From Orenia metallireducens (lineage in GTDB: Bacteria; Bacillota; Halanaerobiia; Halobacteroidales; Halobacteroidaceae), in contig NZ_PVNB01000034.1 in assembly GCF_003001995.1 (NCBI RefSeq), positions 1-41,647 on the forward strand: 41,647 bases of DNA. The letters are read 5' to 3'. The notes under the pieces are model-generated. The model saw only the letters and a list, made by a program, of their open reading frames with translations, had not been told where the DNA came from and did no database searches. Each line of letters starts with the position of its first letter. Position 1 is the first letter of the stretch. Made by a program: the position numbers and the translations under genes. This document shows, piece after piece, positions 8,872 to 16,748 of this stretch.

Positions 8872-9804
8872 TTACCAGAAATTATATCTTAGAGCTGTCA
8901 TAAAGAATAATTCTTGATATGCTTTACCATTAAATCCATCATTAACATCAAACTCGTGGAATACATTAGCCTCTGCTTCCCAAATAAAATTCTTGCTTAC
9001 TGGTCTATTAATAAATACTCCAAGCTTAGCTTGGTTTGCATAGTCTCCTGCAGCATTATCCCAACGTCTTACTTCAGAATAAGAATTCATGAAGATCTTT
9101 GTTTGAGGGAAGTATTTAGCATAGTTTAATAATCCTCTAATTTCATCGCGATCATCAAGTCCTTCGAAATTTTCTTCTTCAAAACCTTCTCCTATAAATA
9201 TACCTACTCCAAGAGTTCCTCCTGCTATATCATATTTATATTGAGCTTCAATTTCAGCCCAATCATTTACATAGTCTATCTTGTCTCTCTGTGCATACTC
9301 ATATAATGCTCTGGTAAATATTCTTGATTTATTACTTAGATTATAGGTCATATTAACTTCTGGCTTAATTGTATCCCAACTATCATAATTAACAGTTTCG
9401 AAACCTCTTCCTTGAGAGAAGATTAGTTGTCCACCATAAGTTCCCCAAGCAGTATTCTTCTGATAACCTGGTCTAAATTCAAAACCTGTCTCTCCACCAT
9501 GATTTCCCGATAAATCCCCATCACCATAGATTAAACCATCATCGTTACTACCAGCTGCTGTAGCTTCATATACATGCATCTTCCATGATTTAACACCTAA
9601 TTGAAAGTTCCCCCAATCATCTCCTTTAAAGAACCCATCAAAGTTAATCCAGTTTATAAAACCAAGCTTATCTCCATTGCTCCATTCTCTATTCACTGAT
9701 TCTGCAGCTGTTCTAAAGGTACCATGGACAGCTGCCATAGCTCCTGTTGATAATAATGTTGATAATGTTAAGATTAGCGCCAACAATAATATAGTTTTTT
9801 TCAC
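8872..9804 (-). CDS. outer-membrane beta-barrel porin (OmpG/KdgM-like)
   Basis: A 310-residue exported protein: signal peptide 1-24 (ending STGAMA), then a chain of alternating hydrophobic/polar amphipathic segments rich in Tyr, Trp, Gly and Asn. The C-terminus is TALRYNFW; a terminal aromatic residue on the last strand is the recognition signal for outer-membrane barrel assembly. Length and style fit oligosaccharide porins of the OmpG/KdgM sort, though family assignment from reading alone is tentative. It starts at a GTG with AAAGGAGAG upstream. Three LacI-type operators lie upstream (9962, 10244, 10306). It implies a diderm cell and is the likely entry for arabino-oligosaccharides through the outer membrane. 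Confidence 0.75.
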   Translation of the reverse strand: MKKTILLLALILTLSTLLSTGAMAAVHGTFRTAAESVNREWSNGDKLGFINWINFDGFFKGDDWGNFQLGVKSWKMHVYEATAAGSNDDGLIYGDGDLSGNHGGETGFEFRPGYQKNTAWGTYGGQLIFSQGRGFETVNYDSWDTIKPEVNMTYNLSNKSRIFTRALYEYAQRDKIDYVNDWAEIEAQYKYDIAGGTLGVGIFIGEGFEEENFEGLDDRDEIRGLLNYAKYFPQTKIFMNSYSEVRRWDNAAGDYANQAKLGVFINRPVSKNFIWEAEANVFHEFDVNDGFNGKAYQELFFMTALRYNFW

Positions 9805-9956
9805 TATAATCTCTCCTTTTATAATAGATTTAAGAATGAAATTCCTTACTTACCCCATTTAAAGAACTTCATAATAATACATTTGATTCCATTAAATAAT
9901 GAATATTAAGAAATTTCAGAATAAATCGACATTTTGCTAAGCTTATGGACTCAAAG

Positions 9957-9982
9957 GATATTTCTAATCGATTAGAAATATC
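9957..9982. promoter_or_regulatory. LacI-type operator within a 26-base perfect palindrome, porin leader
   Basis: The core TTCTAATCGATTAGAA (9962-9977) is a fully symmetric version of the operator found throughout the locus. Symmetry extends five bases further on each side. It lies about 155 bases upstream of the porin start and downstream of the leader hairpin, so it may act as an auxiliary operator or a roadblock. Confidence 0.75.
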
Positions 9983-10058
9983 TTAAAAAAATTTTAAAAG
10001 ATGTCCTTATAAGGAAAACCATCACTAAGAAGTAATTTTATCCTTATTAACATAACAA

Positions 10059-10108
10059 AATACCCATTTCTTGACACAGATAGCTCGTCAAATTAAAATA
10101 TGGGTATT
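10059..10108 (-). terminator. terminator-like hairpin in the porin leader (AATACCC family)
   Basis: AATACCCAT and ATGGGTATT form the outer stem, and TTGAC/GTCAA form a smaller inner one. On the minus strand the stem is followed by TTGTTATG. It stands between the operators at 10244-10321 and the porin start, so it could attenuate read-through into the porin gene. It is preceded by TATAAGTTTATAA, like the hairpin at 35953-36007. Confidence 0.55.
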
Positions 10109-10243
10109 ATAAACTTATAATCTTATTATCCTTATTATGCCATTGTAATTGAACAAGTAACTTATCTTCACCCCCTTGTAGAGAAATATCAAAATCCTTC
10201 TAGCCTAAAATCAGCTTCCTTATATTAGTTATATTTTACTTTT

Positions 10244-10259
10244 TTCTAACCGTTTAGAA
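10244..10259. promoter_or_regulatory. LacI-type operator, porin unit, site 1
   Basis: TTCTAACCGTTTAGAA matches the locus consensus. It is 47 bases from the next site, centre to centre about 62, allowing cooperative binding or looping. Confidence 0.8.
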
Positions 10260-10305
10260 TGAGCAGAAAAATTTTTGGTTCAAATTCACCCACTAAAAAC
10301 AAATT

Positions 10306-10321
10306 TTCTAACCGATTAGAA
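10306..10321. promoter_or_regulatory. LacI-type operator, porin unit, site 2
   Basis: TTCTAACCGATTAGAA is an exact consensus copy. The promoter of the porin-lipoprotein unit is expected around sites 1 and 2, but I could not pick a -35/-10 pair with confidence. The rest of 9805-10632 holds the leader, hairpin and MITE-like copy 2. Confidence 0.85.
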
Positions 10322-10460
10322 CAACTTACTAACTTATATAAAAATTATATACTAATAGTTTTATAATGTCAAGCATAAATAAAAGATTATATGGAGAAAT
10401 TTTATTAAATAATATCTAAGAACCACTTTTACTATATATCAAAGTCTAAAGTGAAAATTA

Positions 10461-10578
10461 ATGAGTATATTGCGACACTTTTTCTTTGGTGGTTAGGAGT
10501 TAGAAATTTAGGTAGTTAAGCAGTTCCTAACCACCTACCCACCTGTCTACCTAATAAAAAAAGTGTCGCAATATCTCT
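10461..10578. repeat. MITE-like palindromic element, copy 2 (both ends intact)
   Basis: ATATTGCGACACTTTTT (10467-10483) is exactly repeated in inverse at 10558-10574. Inside, GGTGGTTAGGA pairs with TCCTAACCACC. The whole element is about 110 bases and has no coding potential. It lies about 55 bases beyond the stop of the secreted GH51, where it may also serve as that gene's terminator. Confidence 0.7.
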
Positions 10579-10632
10579 ATATAAAATCATATTTGAATTT
10601 TATTCTAAGATTGTTTGTCTATAAATCACACT

Positions 10633-13600
10633 TTACTTGGTCTTAATCCGTAAGACTGTAACTGAATTTTTATCAAAATTATACTCAAAGCTTCTAGCTA
10701 CACCTGTCAACTCTACAGTAATAGGTGAGACCTTTTTAGGATTTTCAAAGGAGTTCTCATCTGTTGGCTTATCAGAAGTCAAGATAGTAGCAGTAGCAGT
10801 ACCGATGATATCTTCAGCTCCTTTTAATACTATCTTAGTAGTTAATATTCTATCTGAACTATTAACTACCTTTAGGATAATATCACCAGTCTCCTTATCC
10901 TGACTGCTGACATAATAAAGAGGACCAGAATTGACGTCATCAATGATGTCATGGATCAGCTCACCATCTAAGTAGGTACGGATTCTATTACCAGCTAATT
11001 CAATTCTAATATCATACCATTTCTTCTTTTCAATGGTCTTCATAGAGCTCTTACCGATGATCTCACCTCTACCCTTAGACACCTTTTCTAAGGCACTATG
11101 ACTATTACCCCAGCCTCCCAAATTAAGTCGATAATAATTATTCTCATCCTTAATTCCAAAGTAAACAATCACACCTTCATTTCCACTTATCTTACGAGCT
11201 TTCAATTTTAAGGTATAGTTAGTCCAATTAGTATTACCAGCATAGGAAGCAGTATTAGACTTACGACTAGTCTGCTTATAAAGACCATCTTCTACCTTCC
11301 AATCTCCATCAAATACTTTCCAATTAGCATCATTACTATTAAAATCATCACTAAATAACACTTTACCATCACTAGTAATTTCGATCTGATCAAATTCTAC
11401 TTTAGTTTCCCAGCTACCAAGTCCAATTAAACCTGTAATATCTTCACTCTCTTCTTTATATTCACTTAGATTTGTAGCTAAAGTAATATCACCTACATTC
11501 TGACTAAATATCTTCTGTACATAATAGCTAGGTGTACCAAAGACATCTGATTTATTGAACCAGATTAAATCAGGAGCCCATTGAGTACCATTAACATTAT
11601 TAAATAATGGTGCATAAGCAGCCATCACTACCACATCTGAATTTCTTTCCAGACCAGTCATAAAAGCTGCTTCTGCTATAGCAGCCTCAAGGTTGTTTCT
11701 TCTACCAGCTCCATGGGCAGCATATTCACCTACAAACACCTGTGGCATACTGCGATCATAACTGTCATATCGATCAGCATTATCTAAAAACCACTCTGGT
11801 GGCATGTACATATGCTCATCTACAATGTCAGCAGGTTGAGTCTTTAACCAATCCCATGCTCGAGCATAATTATAATCAAAAGCCATTGGTCCACTAGAAG
11901 TTATCAACTTTATTTCTGGATACTTAGCCTTAAGAACCTCATGGAACTTCTCATATCTCTCATAATATTCAGGTCCCCAGTTTTCATTTCCAACTCCTAA
12001 ATATTTTAAGTTAAAGGGTTCAGGATGACCATTTTCAGCCCTTTTAGCCCCCCACTTACTGGTTACTGGACCATTAGCATATTCGATTAAATCTAAAGCA
12101 TCTTGAATCCAATGCTCAATCTCATCCATATCCTCCAATTCTGCTCCTCGAGCTTGACAAGATAATCCAGCAGGCAAGATTGGCAGGGGTTCTGCACCTA
12201 AATCCTCGCTTAATTGGAAGTATTCATGATAGCCTAAACCATTAGATTGATAATATCCCCATAAATTATACTTAACCTTTCTTTCTGCAAGGTCACCAAT
12301 TGTTTCCTTCCAATGATAAGCATTATCTAAATCAATTCCTTCAACTATACATCCGCCAGGGAACCGGAAGAAGCTTGGATTTATTTCATCAAGCATCTTA
12401 ACTAAATCTGGTCTTAATCCATTCTCTCTATTTTTCCAAGTATCCTCTGGGAAGAGAGAGACCATATCCATGAAAACAGTTCCTGTATCAGAGGCGGTAA
12501 CTACCAATTTAGCAGATTCAATACTCTTGTCTGCCTTAATTCTAGCAGTATACTTTTTCCAATCATCTTTAGAGATATTTTTAATCTGAGTCTGTCCATA
12601 AATAGTTCCAGCTTTATCTTCAAGACTAACATTAATTGTACCATTAAAATTATCATTAGCATGAGCATACATTGAGAAGTTATATTCTTTACCTTCTTCA
12701 ACTAAAATCCCCCAATAACCTGCATTGCTAATACCAACACCATCACCAGATTCTTTGATATTCAATTCAAGATAGTGTTGATTATTTTCATTCAATGGTT
12801 CATTATCATCTACTGATAATTTTCCTTTACCTGAACCCTTAGTAACTAAAGACCACCCTTCTAGGCTTTTGTCGTATTCAAGGGAACGATTTTTAATCTG
12901 CTCAGCATATAATCCTCCATCAGCTCCATAGTTTATATCCTCAAAGAATGCTCCATATAAGATAGGACTAATCTCGACTCCCTCTTGGTCAACATCAACT
13001 TCTAAAGTATAAGGTGTATGACCAGTTTCTAAAACTGTTACCATAAACTCTTTAATAGCATTTACACCTTTTTTGCTAATTGTCGCCTGTAATGATACAT
13101 TTATATCCCCTGCTCCTGCTTGAGGACGAGTTACCCTTCCATCTGTTGCTATTATTTCAGAATTGCTTGAAGTCCAGCTAATCTCTGTTCCACTATCACC
13201 TGCTACTGGTAACTTTAGATTATGGGTTATAGCATCTAACTTTCCTAAATCAAGCTTTGCCTTATCCTTCTCTACAGCATCCTCGGCACTGAAGGCCTCT
13301 TCTCTTAAAGCTACTATCTCTGCTTGACTTAAGGCACGATTATAAATACGAAAGTCATCTATCTCTCCAGAGAAATAAGGATCTAGATCATATTGTGACT
13401 TCCCGATATAGTTTGCTGTAGTTGTGCCTAAATCAGTTGGATTGACAGTAATCTTTCCTGTAGCTACTTTCTTTCCATCTTCATAGATTATTCCTTGATC
13501 CCCAGCTAATACAGCTACAAGATGCTTCCACTCTCCTAGTTCATTGATAGGACTACTCTTAATCACAACCTCTTCATTTCTATTTCCTCCACCTGCTGTT

Positions 13601-14058
13601 AAGGCAAAGCGCGCATCTTGTAATGAAGAGTTAGGCGTTAAGAACATATACGCATCTGTGCCTATACCAAAGTCAAAAATTCTCTGCCAAGGTCTTACTT
13701 GCTCCTGTTTAATCCAAGTAGAGATAGTGATATCCTTAATACCTGTCAAGATATCATCAGGTAGTTGAACATAAGCATCTCTTCCATTTAAAGTTATGGC
13801 ACCATCTATATTCCCCGCAGACCAACTATTATCACCTTTTGCAATACCATCATTACCATTTCCCGATGAATCTTTAACAGTCTCACCTGTTTTCTCATCA
13901 AATTTGTACCATAATATCATCTCTTGATTGACAGCTTTAGATTCTTCTTTATCTCCACCACCAAAAAGGTCATCAAAAAACCAGAATGCTGATGCATTTA
14001 AACTCATACTAGTAATTAGTATAGTAAGAAGGAACATTATCAATAACTTTTTTCTCAT
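10633..14058 (-). CDS. large secreted GH51 alpha-L-arabinofuranosidase with LamG, Ig-like and CBM modules
   Basis: From the preferred start it is 1141 residues, far longer than the roughly 500 of a plain GH51. In order: signal peptide (1-25, ending LNASA), LamG (about 48-255), degenerate Ig-like domain (about 260-345), then a GH51 core from about 355 that contains a CBM4/9-like insertion (about 395-535). The catalytic barrel has acid/base Glu692 in GVGNENWG and nucleophile Glu778 in VGEYAAHG. A LamG/3-keto-disaccharide-hydrolase-like domain (about 890-1060) sits inside the C-terminal beta domain, which resumes with GDIILKVVN. A TTG 15 bases upstream is in frame, but GGGAG lies eight bases before the ATG at 14058, which is chosen. 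It should strip arabinofuranosyl side groups from arabinan or arabinoxylan outside the cytoplasm. Confidence 0.9.
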   Translation of the reverse strand: MRKKLLIMFLLTILITSMSLNASAFWFFDDLFGGGDKEESKAVNQEMILWYKFDEKTGETVKDSSGNGNDGIAKGDNSWSAGNIDGAITLNGRDAYVQLPDDILTGIKDITISTWIKQEQVRPWQRIFDFGIGTDAYMFLTPNSSLQDARFALTAGGGNRNEEVVIKSSPINELGEWKHLVAVLAGDQGIIYEDGKKVATGKITVNPTDLGTTTANYIGKSQYDLDPYFSGEIDDFRIYNRALSQAEIVALREEAFSAEDAVEKDKAKLDLGKLDAITHNLKLPVAGDSGTEISWTSSNSEIIATDGRVTRPQAGAGDINVSLQATISKKGVNAIKEFMVTVLETGHTPYTLEVDVDQEGVEISPILYGAFFEDINYGADGGLYAEQIKNRSLEYDKSLEGWSLVTKGSGKGKLSVDDNEPLNENNQHYLELNIKESGDGVGISNAGYWGILVEEGKEYNFSMYAHANDNFNGTINVSLEDKAGTIYGQTQIKNISKDDWKKYTARIKADKSIESAKLVVTASDTGTVFMDMVSLFPEDTWKNRENGLRPDLVKMLDEINPSFFRFPGGCIVEGIDLDNAYHWKETIGDLAERKVKYNLWGYYQSNGLGYHEYFQLSEDLGAEPLPILPAGLSCQARGAELEDMDEIEHWIQDALDLIEYANGPVTSKWGAKRAENGHPEPFNLKYLGVGNENWGPEYYERYEKFHEVLKAKYPEIKLITSSGPMAFDYNYARAWDWLKTQPADIVDEHMYMPPEWFLDNADRYDSYDRSMPQVFVGEYAAHGAGRRNNLEAAIAEAAFMTGLERNSDVVVMAAYAPLFNNVNGTQWAPDLIWFNKSDVFGTPSYYVQKIFSQNVGDITLATNLSEYKEESEDITGLIGLGSWETKVEFDQIEITSDGKVLFSDDFNSNDANWKVFDGDWKVEDGLYKQTSRKSNTASYAGNTNWTNYTLKLKARKISGNEGVIVYFGIKDENNYYRLNLGGWGNSHSALEKVSKGRGEIIGKSSMKTIEKKKWYDIRIELAGNRIRTYLDGELIHDIIDDVNSGPLYYVSSQDKETGDIILKVVNSSDRILTTKIVLKGAEDIIGTATATILTSDKPTDENSFENPKKVSPITVELTGVARSFEYNFDKNSVTVLRIKTK

Positions 14059-14077
14059 AATCCACTCTCCCAATTAT

Positions 14078-14168
14078 TTGAAGTTAGGTAGTTTGGAGAT
14101 AGATAGTTAGGTCAAACCTAACCCTCCAACCACCTATCCGCCTAACACTCAAAGTGTCGCAATATCCC
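14078..14168. repeat. MITE-like palindromic element, copy 3 (one end lost)
   Basis: The right end AAAGTGTCGCAATATCC (14151-14167) matches copy 2. The interior has GTTAGGTAGTTTGGA and its imperfect complement CCTCCAACCACCTAT. The left terminal motif is missing where the element runs up to the ribosome binding site of the secreted GH51 gene. Confidence 0.55.
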
Positions 14169-14227
14169 CATAAAAGCACACCATTTATATCAAGATTAAA
14201 CTAGCACACCCCATTAAAAATATATAC

Positions 14228-16627
14228 TTAACAATAAATTTTATATATTTCAACCTTATCGATAGCAGGTGCCAAGCTAGTCTCATTAGCGAAGGTTATT
14301 GTATTCTCTCCAGCTTTTAGCCTTATATCAATCACAACTGTACAATAATTGTTCCACGTAAAGGTATTGCGGAAATAGACCTTCTGTGTCTTCTCTCCAT
14401 TTACATTGATTTCTGCTGCTCGATCTACTATATCGACATTATACATATGACCACCTAACTTTTGGGCATTGGCATAGTGTATCAGCAGCTTATAGTTTCC
14501 AGCTTCAGTAACCTTGATTTGATTGAAGATAAGCTTATTCTCTGCTCCTGCTCCAATTCCACTTACATATTTGCCACCTGAGGCATATCGGCTCTCTTTG
14601 ATTACTGCTGTTCCAGATAAAGTATTAATATTAGATTCAGCTTCAAAGCTCGCAATAGCTTCTTGGCTATGCAATTTAATCGCTTCAATAGCAAGCTGCT
14701 TATCTGCAAAGGAAACTAGATTAATTCCAGCTTGGAGGAATATAGTTAGATACTTATTATCTTTAGAAGACAGATTAGTTATTTCTAAATCATTAACTTT
14801 TAAAGTTATAGCTTCACTATTATTTGAGCTAGCACCATAGTCTAATTCTATAGTATAGTAAGCATCAGCTTGAACACTGATAACAAAGGAGTTGTCACCT
14901 TCATCAAAAGTAAATCTCTCTAGATAAGCTATTCTAGCAGAATTTGTATCAGCATCTAAGCCCAGATAAGTTAGATCAATCTTATCCAAATCCACTGATA
15001 GCTTAGCTCTACTCATAGCTTTATCAGCCTTAGCAAAGGTAATAGTATGATTACCTTTCTCTAAATAGAGTTCAACAGATTTTCTAGCTTCATATTTCCA
15101 AGCAATAGTTGGAGGATACACCACCTTACTCCACTGTCTATCATCAACCTGCACTAACTGTTCAGCTATATCTCCATGCCCATTACCATAGAAGATATCC
15201 ATTAGATAATTTCCTGTATGAGGAACCTCAACACTAAATTCAACTCTACTACTATCTCTTCTAATATCACCTACCCGATGACCTTTAGAGTTATAATTGT
15301 CCGTAGGATTATAGAGATTATTACCATCAAAATAGCCTCCGGCAAAGATACTGGCATTAGTTATTTTCCCTTCCTCTGCTTGATAACTCTGCTTCCATGA
15401 CTTCTGATAGTCAGTACTTTTATTATCTCTATCAGCAGTTATTATTAGCTGATAGGCTGATGATATCTCCACCTTAGGCACTTTTATAGCAACTTTACCA
15501 TCTACTATCTTATAATCTCCTGCTAACTCAAAACTTGGTCCAATAGATGCACCTTTTTGACCTGTCCACTCAGCAGATAAAATCTCAATATATACATCAT
15601 TATCAAAAGAGTCTATATCCTCAAATCCATCAATAACTATATCAATATCACCATTTACCCCACCTAATAATAGCCTAGCTTCCTCTTTTTCACTATCTAA
15701 AGTAGCTATACCTTGCAAACCTGCCTTATTCCTATTAGGGGGAGTTACCTTGACTGTATGACCTGTCATATCACTATACCACTTGTATAACCACCAAGCA
15801 CCAGTAACTTTATTATTCTCGACCACTAGATCATCTAAAGAGCCTGCATCATGCCAATAAGCTAAGCAAGCATCGACCTTAGTATCTTCAAAACGAGCCA
15901 ACCATTGAATCAATTGACCTGGTACCGACAGATCCATAAAGGTTCCATACTCATTAATAGCAATCTCTCTTGGTGCAATTCCTAAGGTATCTTCAATCTT
16001 ACGATAAGAGTTATAATGATCATACCACTCTGAATAAAAATGATTATCCAATTCATGCCAAGTCACCACATCAGGCAAACAATCATTGCCCTGAGCAAAA
16101 GCCATAAAATCAGCATAGAAGCCTTCATCATAATAGGAGTTATTGGGACCAGCAATTAAAGCCTCCTTATCAATGGAACGAATTCTTTGATAGACAAGCT
16201 TCCAATCATTAAAGAAATCTTCTTTCTTGTTATGTATGTTATACCAGATAGCATCAGGCTCATTAAAAGGAACATAGGCAAAGATTTCACGATTTGAGTT
16301 AGCAGCTACCTTTTTAGCAATAAGCTCTACCTTCTCTAAATAATCTTCAATGTCCGCCTCATCATAAGGCCACTTAGGGTAAACATCCTGCATATAGATT
16401 TGAATCTGTTTACCACCAGATTTTTTATAGATATCTGCTATCTCTAGAGCATCACCATTAGGATGTTGTAGACCTTCAGGTGCTTTTTGGGCAGCAACCT
16501 GAATCTTTAAAGGAGCTAAAGTATTATAATTTGGGATACCTTTATCACCTAAGCCATATAAAAAACCAATTCCTCCATATCTGATCTCTCCAGTATCTTC
16601 GCTTAAATCCACCTTCAACTTGTGCAA
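14228..16627 (-). CDS. clan GH-A-like glycoside hydrolase (GH39-like?) with two CBM6/35-like modules
   Basis: A 799-residue protein that I cannot place in a family with certainty. The N-terminal 300 residues look like a (beta/alpha)8 glycosidase: Glu123 in PFNEPD suits the acid/base after strand 4, and Glu226 in AINEYG suits the nucleophile after strand 7. A small beta domain follows to about 395. Regions about 415-555 (SYQAEEG, VEVPHTGNYLMDIFYGNG, KGNHTITFAKAD) and about 665-799 (SFEAES, EAGNYKLLIHYAN, AGENTITFANE) look like CBM6/35 jelly rolls. The TTG start at 16627 follows AGAAGGTG. No signal peptide is visible there, which is odd for a protein with binding modules between two secreted enzymes. 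GH39-type arabinobiosidases are one precedent for an enzyme of this clan acting on arabinan; this is a suggestion only. Confidence 0.7.
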   Translation of the reverse strand: MHKLKVDLSEDTGEIRYGGIGFLYGLGDKGIPNYNTLAPLKIQVAAQKAPEGLQHPNGDALEIADIYKKSGGKQIQIYMQDVYPKWPYDEADIEDYLEKVELIAKKVAANSNREIFAYVPFNEPDAIWYNIHNKKEDFFNDWKLVYQRIRSIDKEALIAGPNNSYYDEGFYADFMAFAQGNDCLPDVVTWHELDNHFYSEWYDHYNSYRKIEDTLGIAPREIAINEYGTFMDLSVPGQLIQWLARFEDTKVDACLAYWHDAGSLDDLVVENNKVTGAWWLYKWYSDMTGHTVKVTPPNRNKAGLQGIATLDSEKEEARLLLGGVNGDIDIVIDGFEDIDSFDNDVYIEILSAEWTGQKGASIGPSFELAGDYKIVDGKVAIKVPKVEISSAYQLIITADRDNKSTDYQKSWKQSYQAEEGKITNASIFAGGYFDGNNLYNPTDNYNSKGHRVGDIRRDSSRVEFSVEVPHTGNYLMDIFYGNGHGDIAEQLVQVDDRQWSKVVYPPTIAWKYEARKSVELYLEKGNHTITFAKADKAMSRAKLSVDLDKIDLTYLGLDADTNSARIAYLERFTFDEGDNSFVISVQADAYYTIELDYGASSNNSEAITLKVNDLEITNLSSKDNKYLTIFLQAGINLVSFADKQLAIEAIKLHSQEAIASFEAESNINTLSGTAVIKESRYASGGKYVSGIGAGAENKLIFNQIKVTEAGNYKLLIHYANAQKLGGHMYNVDIVDRAAEINVNGEKTQKVYFRNTFTWNNYCTVVIDIRLKAGENTITFANETSLAPAIDKVEIYKIYC

Positions 16628-16672
16628 ACTTACACACCTTCTTTCTATATTATTAATCCCTTAAAATATAAC

Positions 16673-16725
16673 AATACCCACTTTCGTCATCCATTAATCT
16701 AAATAAGATGCTAATCATGGGTATT
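16673..16725 (-). terminator. AATACCC-family hairpin between GH43-D and the GH-A gene
   Basis: AATACCCA and TGGGTATT enclose a 37-base middle in which CATC/GATG can pair. On the minus strand GTTATATTTT follows. It is preceded by TATAAGAGTATAATAAT, resembling the motif before the leader hairpins at 10059 and 35953. It may partly terminate the GH43 transcript. Confidence 0.5.
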
Positions 16726-16748
16726 ATTATACTCTTATACTTCTATTA

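Noticed and set aside
14523-14840. 105-codon plus-strand reading frame inside the GH-A gene
   Set aside because: It is antisense to a supported gene and its composition follows from the opposite strand.
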